DNA from: Incurvaria masculella
Taxonomy: Eukaryota; Arthropoda; Insecta; Lepidoptera; Incurvariidae
NCBI GenBank assembly: GCA_946894095.1
Contig: OX335650.1
Location: 5,580,001-5,644,000 of the forward strand
Direction: 5' to 3'
DNA: 64,000 nucleotides
A program made the translations under genes and the position numbers. Below are positions 58,409 to 64,000 of the stretch, piece after piece; position 1 is the first letter of the stretch; each line of letters begins with the position of its first letter. The notes below the pieces were generated by a model that had not been told where the DNA came from, searched no databases, and saw only the letters and a list, made by a program, of their open reading frames with translations.

Positions 58409-59160
58409 CGAGCCCGAGAAGTTTGTTTAGTGGCGCAACCCTCTAACTATGCGCGTGCTAACTTCCGTAGGCAAATGTGTGGCATGGGAGAGCCCACATG
58501 TTTCGTGTCTCCAGTAGGCTGAGCGAAAGGTTTGAGAGAAAGGAATGAGATGGACGGTTGGTGTTTGGGTGTCTGACTTGCTTGGAACATCTCAAGCTCG
58601 AGCCCGAAAAGTTTGTTTAGTGGCGCAACCCTCTAACTATGCGCGTGCTAACTTCCATAGGCAAATGTGTGGCATGGGAGAGCCCACATGTTTTATATCT
58701 CTAGTAGGCTGAGCGAAAGGTTTGAGAGAAAGGCATGAGATGGACGGATGGTGTTTGGGTGTCTGACTTGCTTGGAACGTCTCAAGCTCGAGCCCGAAAA
58801 GTTTGTTTAGTGGCGCAACCCTCTAACTATGCGCATGCTTACTTCCATGGCAAATGTGTGGCATGGGAGAGCCCACATGTTTTATATCTTTATTAGGCTG
58901 AGCGAATGGTTTGAGAGAAAGGCATGAGATAGACGGATGGTGTTTGGGTGTCTGACTTGCCTGAAACGTCTCAAGCCAGAGCCCAAAACGTTTCTTCAGT
59001 GGCGCAAACCTCCAACTATGCGCGTGCTAAATTCCGTACACAAATGTGTGAAATGGGAAAGCCCACATGTTTCATGTCTCTAGTAGTCTAAGCGAATGAT
59101 AAGAGAAAGGCATGGCATGATAGGGTAGCCTTTGGGTGTCTGGCTTGCTTGCAACCTTTT
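58409..59160. repeat. Tandem satellite, ~190-bp unit, about 4 copies
   Basis: Units begin at 58409, 58599, 58789 and about 58978, each starting near GAGCCCGAAAAGTTTGTTTA and ending GACTTGCTTGGAACGTCTCA. Copies 1-3 are very similar. The fourth is more diverged and shorter at its end. Confidence 0.95.
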
Positions 59161-60059
59161 AAGAAAAGACCAGACAGGTCGGAGTAGTGCGGCAAGTCGA
59201 CAGTATTTTCTTGTCTCAAAACCGAAATAGGTATGCACAAATTGAAAAATACAAATATGTACATATATGGGAAGGCACGAGGCACACAAAGTCACTCCAA
59301 TAAATATAAACTATTGAATACGTTAATGTGCGGGTCAGTCAGTTAGTCTGTCAGACCTGGAACAAAATACCCGCAGTACCAAGTTTTCGACGTGATAATT
59401 CGTACGAATGTTATGACTGGTAATTTTAATCAGGGTTCTATAATTTAAGGCCTAAAAGACCTAAGAAGAGAGGTTTTGGCATAGTACCTAGTTCCCATGT
59501 AACGTTTGAGGATAATAATGGGAGAAGCCACCCATGTCCAGTTTCCATGTCTTCATCCAATTGATATTTTTTTACATAAGTGTTTTTGTCTTTACTGGCA
59601 GAAATTTTAATGACATAGCGAATGGTGTCGTATTCACTCAACTTGGCATAATATTCATAATAACTTCCCTGCTACTATATCCAATCGCGGTGGCATGGAA
59701 GTCAATAAAAGTGTAAGTAATAGTGACATGCATTTCACTCCAGCCGCCACGCGCCGCGGGGTGGCGCGGGGGTGGGCGGGCCGCGGCGGGTAGCGGAGGG
59801 AGGGAGGCGCGACAACATTGTCGCCGGCTGTTGAAATAAAAAAAATAACTGCTCGTATCTTTGAAGTTAATGCAAGCAGTGGTACAGTCAGCAGAAAAGT
59901 GTGTGATTTTTAATCCATACTTTTTTAAGCCAAAACTGTTACTGTGCTGTGTAACCTCGTACGTTATAAATATTGCAGAGGGCACATTCCCTCTCGGATA
60001 AGATTGGTACGCTACGATTACCAAACAAACAATAATCGCGACCGTACTTCCGCAGGAGC
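59161..60059. other. No gene seen; GC-rich island at 59735-59830
   Basis: On the minus strand the island contains an ATG with a 28-codon frame and stop. It could be a 5' exon of robo or an unrelated island; nothing decides. Confidence 0.35.
59450..59545 (+). repeat. SINE 3' fragment (main family)
   Basis: GGCATAGTACCTAGTTCCCA and AGCCACCCATGTCCAGTT match the 3' half of the SINE at 16160-16575. Confidence 0.7.
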
Positions 60060-60223
60060 TTTTTTTTATTTATATTTTTTTTTCAATAAACTTGTTTTAT
60101 TAAAAGTCCTACAGTGTACAGAAAATTACTGCATAACCTATTTACTTGATATATTTACTAAATATATTTTTATTAAACGGTCACGAAAATTTAAAATAAC
60201 AGTAATATACATTTAAAAGTTCA
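60060..60223 (-). other. 3' UTR and A-rich tail of the R2-like element
   Basis: On the minus strand the ORF is followed by an AT-rich UTR of about 140 nt, AATAAA motifs, and an A-rich end (plus-strand T runs at 60061-60083). GC-richer unrelated sequence begins at 60059. I read this as the 3' end of the insertion. I did not find a matching target duplication on the 5' side. Confidence 0.65.
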
Positions 60224-63175
60224 TTATAGGTAAAATATATCTTCTATAAATTCTAAAGGCATTGTTCCCAAAACAGAGGCTGCGTTCCCCCGCTGGATGG
60301 CTAGGCTTATTTTTTGACGGAGGAAGGACGATGCGCGAGGGTCACCCGATGACTCGATGAGTAATTTTCCTAAATCTGTGGTAAATTTTTTTGCATCTTG
60401 GCTCCACACTCCAAGAGTTTCCACAGCAATGGCAACGAAATCAAATTGTAATTTGACCTGTTGGTATTTTTTATTTTTGGCAGACGCTGCCTTTGCTGCG
60501 GCGAAGCCGGCTACCTGACTAGAGCCCTCCACATGACTAGGGGCTAGGGTATCCGCACACGTTGCATCCCAAATCAACGCTCTCCCTTGCTTCCATGGTA
60601 GGAGCGTTATTCCGTCGGGTCTTTTTCCGTCGTCGCGAAAAACTCCGACTGGTTCCAGGAGACTCGGGATATTTGCTGAGGCCAGAGAGCGTTTAATAAT
60701 CTGGTTTATGCTTGCGTGGCGGGATAACCTTCCAGCACTCTTGGAGCATGAGAGACCATGATGTCCGAGGTCTCCTACTGAAGCACCGCAGATGCAAATG
60801 TGTGGCTGACAAATTCTGAGGCCAAAGCGAAGGCAAAATGCGATTCGGAGCGATACCTGGTCAAGTATAGTACCGAGGTGTGGTGAAGGGTAGGCTAGTA
60901 GCCAAGCTCCAGACTCCGCTTCTGATGCCGCCAGAATACGCGCGCGGTCGGTGATGGAACCATCCAGGAGGAGAGCACTCAATGATTTTTGAATTAGGGG
61001 AACATCCCAACCCTTTTGAAATCTTGGTTGGTCCGGCATCGGTTCATCCGGACACCGCTCCTTCCATTCCCTTATGGCTTCGTCCCCACTCACGACCCCG
61101 AAATTATTTAGGATATTACCGACGAGGTCTTGAGTACTATGAACCGAAGACAGAAAGGCTGGAAGGGCAACGTCTTTCATGAGCCGAATACCGGAGCCGC
61201 TGTATTTAACCGGGAATGTTATTTGGGTCCATCCTTTATCATCTGGAGGCAATATATTCAAAATGTTACAAATACTTAATTTTAAACAATCATCTAAAGC
61301 ATAAATTTTTTCTATACATTTCCAAATAGGACAAGACCTTAGTAAATACGTAAATTTCGGAATGTAAAAACAGTTTTTTAAAATATGTAAAGCCATATGA
61401 GGATTAATATTTGATAAACGATCGCTAAGTGAAACAAAACATTTTTCATGTTTGGACATTACTGCATCGATAGACTCATCTAGAACTGGGGAACCAAGTA
61501 AAATTAATTCGTTGCTTGAAATTATACGAATTCTGGGTGCGATTTGTTCTATGTGTTTCAAAATTTCATGTTTTCTTTCGACTGATACCGAAGGGCAGAA
61601 GTAAATTTCACATTTTTGTAAGTTAAGCTCCAAACCAATAGTATGAAATTTGGTTTTTAGGTCTATTAGGTCCTTTAAAACTGTATCAGAACTACCACCC
61701 AGGACGCCATCATCTAAATACCACAAGTTGAGCTCAGAATGTAGATTTTCAATTATCGGATGAATGCTCAGGCTGAAGATCGCGGGGCCCAGTGGGTCGC
61801 CCTGCTGACATCCGGCTGCAGAAGGGATAGGCTCGTAGTCTTTATAAAATAGATGAGTCGGGGATGAATAGCATTGATACAAGTATGGATATAGGGTGGG
61901 AATGTTGATCATAGCTTCGCTTAGCATACAAGCTCGATCGATGGAGTTAAAGGCGTTTCTGATGTCCAATTTTACCAAAATTTCAGTGTTTGGGTTTTTA
62001 TTTTCTAAGTATGTTCGAGCTGAATGTACTACTGCTTCACAGCCTGCTTTTGTACCGAAACCCATTTGTTTAGGCCGGAATTTATTGCCTAGGGATTCCA
62101 TTACTGATCTGCATGCTATTTTCGAAACGATTCTTCGAAGTGTTGACCCTATTGCTATTGGTCGTAGGCCTCCATCTTTCTTTTTTAAAGCGTAAAGAGA
62201 TGCTCCGTACAAAAATGGGGTAAATTCTGGATTGACTTTACCGGCCAGCATAGTGTTAGATAATCTTGTTAAATTGCTTAATAGATTTTTAGCTGCCGAG
62301 CCATTTGCGGGATTAATAAGATCTCTGAGGTGCTGTGGTCTAAGTCCATCTAACCCGCCGGCAGAACCATTTGGGAAGGACATTATGGCATCTGTTATAT
62401 ACTTTTCTTCCGTTATTTCATAGGAAATGAAGTCATCGGAATGAGTATTTGGGTAGCATGTAGGTGGGGCAAATGATGGATGTTTCAACTTCAACGCATT
62501 GTAAGTGTCAATATTGTCTTCAGCTAAGGTGTCTTCTGAAGAGATTAGCCTTACCGCACCTCGCAAGTCACCGTCGGCCACTCTGCTCTCTACTTTCTTA
62601 AATAATGTTGTAGACGAATGTTTCTTTTGCGACAGTATGGGGCTACACTTATAATTCTTAACATTTTCTTTAATTTTGGTTGCAAGAGAGGTTTTATTAT
62701 CTTCCCTTGCCTGCTGTATGTGCAGCACTGTGTACGAAAACAAGAAGAGTTCCTCCCATGAGGAAACCGTATTCTTTGTAACACAATTATTTATCACCGA
62801 AGATAATTTTTCTGCAACTGTGATTCTGGCGGCCCGTGGAATTCGTCGAATGAGAGGAAATGAATTTTTGTAAGATTGTATCTTTTCTATGAAACTTTCA
62901 TTTTCAGTATTTGCTACGTTCGTCGAATCTGATAATGACAAAAGTCTATGAACTCTTGCTATGTGTATCTTGAGACCTCTCACAGCGTCGTAGCAGCCTG
63001 TGCAGTGTGGGCATTTTATTCGGTTAACCGGTTGCCGGGGTAAATGATTTCTCCTGTAGGAGAGATCCTGGGCGCTGCTAGGGCCAGGTTCAGGCTCATT
63101 TGTCATTCGTGAAAAATCCCAAGGTAGCAGTGACGTACAATTGGACACTCTCCGCAAGGTAGTCACTTTTTTCAC
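60224..63175 (-). CDS. R2-like non-LTR retrotransposon protein, 983 aa, uninterrupted
   Basis: One protein that would nick DNA and copy its RNA at the nick. Domains in order: C2H2 finger at residues 55-76 (CPHC, then 12 residues, then HIARVH); reverse transcriptase at about 270-620 with motif A VKLDIRNAFNSIDR at 401-414, motif B GCQQGDPLGP at 455-464 and motif C YLDD at 486-489; CCHC knuckle C-x1-C-x8-H-x4-C at 794-810; restriction-like endonuclease with KRPD at 851-854 and D870 in IWDATCADT. The C-terminus holds the familiar QRGNAASVLGT. This layout is that of the R2/NeSL-type elements with a restriction-like endonuclease. Bombyx R2 is about 1,110 residues; this one is shorter and is not in rDNA. 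M24 is an alternative start. No frameshift or stop is present, which suggests a young insertion. Confidence 0.93.
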   Translation of the reverse strand: MKKVTTLRRVSNCTSLLPWDFSRMTNEPEPGPSSAQDLSYRRNHLPRQPVNRIKCPHCTGCYDAVRGLKIHIARVHRLLSLSDSTNVANTENESFIEKIQSYKNSFPLIRRIPRAARITVAEKLSSVINNCVTKNTVSSWEELFLFSYTVLHIQQAREDNKTSLATKIKENVKNYKCSPILSQKKHSSTTLFKKVESRVADGDLRGAVRLISSEDTLAEDNIDTYNALKLKHPSFAPPTCYPNTHSDDFISYEITEEKYITDAIMSFPNGSAGGLDGLRPQHLRDLINPANGSAAKNLLSNLTRLSNTMLAGKVNPEFTPFLYGASLYALKKKDGGLRPIAIGSTLRRIVSKIACRSVMESLGNKFRPKQMGFGTKAGCEAVVHSARTYLENKNPNTEILVKLDIRNAFNSIDRACMLSEAMINIPTLYPYLYQCYSSPTHLFYKDYEPIPSAAGCQQGDPLGPAIFSLSIHPIIENLHSELNLWYLDDGVLGGSSDTVLKDLIDLKTKFHTIGLELNLQKCEIYFCPSVSVERKHEILKHIEQIAPRIRIISSNELILLGSPVLDESIDAVMSKHEKCFVSLSDRLSNINPHMALHILKNCFYIPKFTYLLRSCPIWKCIEKIYALDDCLKLSICNILNILPPDDKGWTQITFPVKYSGSGIRLMKDVALPAFLSSVHSTQDLVGNILNNFGVVSGDEAIREWKERCPDEPMPDQPRFQKGWDVPLIQKSLSALLLDGSITDRARILAASEAESGAWLLAYPSPHLGTILDQVSLRIAFCLRFGLRICQPHICICGASVGDLGHHGLSCSKSAGRLSRHASINQIIKRSLASANIPSLLEPVGVFRDDGKRPDGITLLPWKQGRALIWDATCADTLAPSHVEGSSQVAGFAAAKAASAKNKKYQQVKLQFDFVAIAVETLGVWSQDAKKFTTDLGKLLIESSGDPRASSFLRQKISLAIQRGNAASVLGTMPLEFIEDIFYL

Positions 63176-63545
63176 TGTTTTGTTCGGGAAATTACAATAA
63201 GGTACATTTTATTAAAGAAAACTTGTAAAAGAAACCTTTAGGCAAATAACAAACCTATAAACTACAGATAAACCTACAAAATCAATTATTGGAAGAAAAT
63301 ATGGAAATAAAAACTGTGAGGACAGTTTGACTGCATAACTAGGTTAGAGAAAAAACTTTAAAAACATAATAATAACTCTAAATCAGGTGGGTCAATCAGA
63401 CGCTTGAAATAATTGATTAGCTAGAATAGATGAGATAGCTATTGCATGTAAACGAAGCTAACCAAAGACAATCTTCGCTATCTTATCTCTCATCTGACCT
63501 ATAAATACGCTCAATTCACAGTAGCCAAATAACCTGCGATGCATA
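63176..63545. other. 5' flank of the R2-like element; border not visible
   Basis: AT-rich sequence that should contain the 5' UTR of the retroelement. A plausible end is not marked by any target duplication. Confidence 0.4.
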
Positions 63546-63660
63546 GCTTGAGCGGCTCGTAACTCAGGATCGCGTGGACTCGCCTAACATGACAGAGGTC
63601 GTGGATTCAAATCCTCGCCCCGTTCATGGACGTCTTTCGTTCTCATTGATCGAGCTAAGA
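63546..63660 (+). repeat. SINE head (main family)
   Basis: CTTGAGCGGCTCGTAACTCA and B-box GATTCAAATCCTCGCCCCG correspond to the head of the copy at 16160. An unrelated fragment follows (CTCAACCGATTCTCATGAAA, also near 55805). Confidence 0.75.
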
Positions 63661-63865
63661 GCTAAGCTCGAGTGTTGCGTCCCCGTTTCAGAAGGGGCAA
63701 AAATCCTTTTGTATGTCCGGCTATTCTTCTCTACAGGTCGAATTTCTCAACCGATTCTCATGAAATAGTGTGAGCTGGTTCGATAATTTGGGATGTTTAA
63801 AGATTTTTTTTTCAAAATTTAAAACATTGTGAAAAAATGTCTAATGTTCAAAAATACCGACTTTT

Positions 63866-63990
63866 TTTATGCGACCTGACATGGATGGCTAATACCACAC
63901 AACTACAGCCATGATATTAGCCCAATACACCACATTCCCGAAGGAATTAGGTGCCATGCCGGGACCTTCCCATTACTCGCGATAACTACA
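63866..63990 (-). repeat. SINE 3' fragment (main family)
   Basis: Reads ACATGGATGGCTAATACCAC and AGGAATTAGGTGCCATGCC, the reverse complement of the SINE 3' half. Confidence 0.75.
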
Positions 63991-64000
63991 GATTTTTAGG

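Noticed and set aside
60982..61182. Plus-strand frames within the retrotransposon ORF
   Set aside because: Shadows of the 983-codon minus ORF.

Overview
This looks like nuclear DNA of a moth or butterfly (Lepidoptera). It is AT-rich and gene-poor, and it is packed with short non-autonomous transposons, tRNA-derived SINEs and TTAGG/CCTAA telomere-type repeats. It also carries several copies of a repeat that opens with CGGCCAAGTGCGAGTC and closes with GGAACCCTAAAAA, which I know from lepidopteran introns. The one multi-exon gene, on the minus strand, encodes an insect-type Roundabout (Robo) axon-guidance receptor.

Layout. Positions 1-42,769 show no convincing host gene. They hold SINE copies (best at 16,160-16,575), terminal-inverted-repeat (TIR) elements, a Helitron-like element (22,383-23,335), a solo LTR with a 4-bp target duplication (33,693-34,270), two copies of a ~640-bp foldback element with telomeric repeats at its centre (21,373 and 36,434), and tandem duplications. 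Positions 42,770-53,424 (minus) carry 11 Robo exons: five Ig domains, three FN3 domains, a transmembrane segment, and a tail with CC0- and CC1-like motifs followed by two separate 14-residue tandem repeats. Every exon junction is in phase. The signal-peptide exon was not found and probably lies further upstream at higher coordinates. Positions 53,425-60,056 are again repeats and unexplained AT-rich DNA, including a ~190-bp tandem satellite (58,409-59,160). Positions 60,060-63,175 (minus) hold an uninterrupted 983-codon ORF of an R2-like non-LTR retrotransposon: C2H2 finger, reverse transcriptase with YLDD, CCHC knuckle and PD-(D/E)XK endonuclease. An A-rich tail follows it. The last 800 bases are SINE fragments and unassigned DNA.

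Transposons have shaped the Robo locus. A foldback-element end lies directly upstream of the last exon and supplies its pyrimidine tract. A ~280-bp inverted-repeat element lies about 30 bp upstream of the Ig2 exon. The Ig1-Ig2 intron contains one TIR element nested in another, split at a TTAA site. The most distinctive signals are the paired 14-residue repeats of the Robo tail, the intact retrotransposon ORF, and the telomere-motif foldback elements. All identifications come from reading the sequence and from remembered family signatures; no database search was run.
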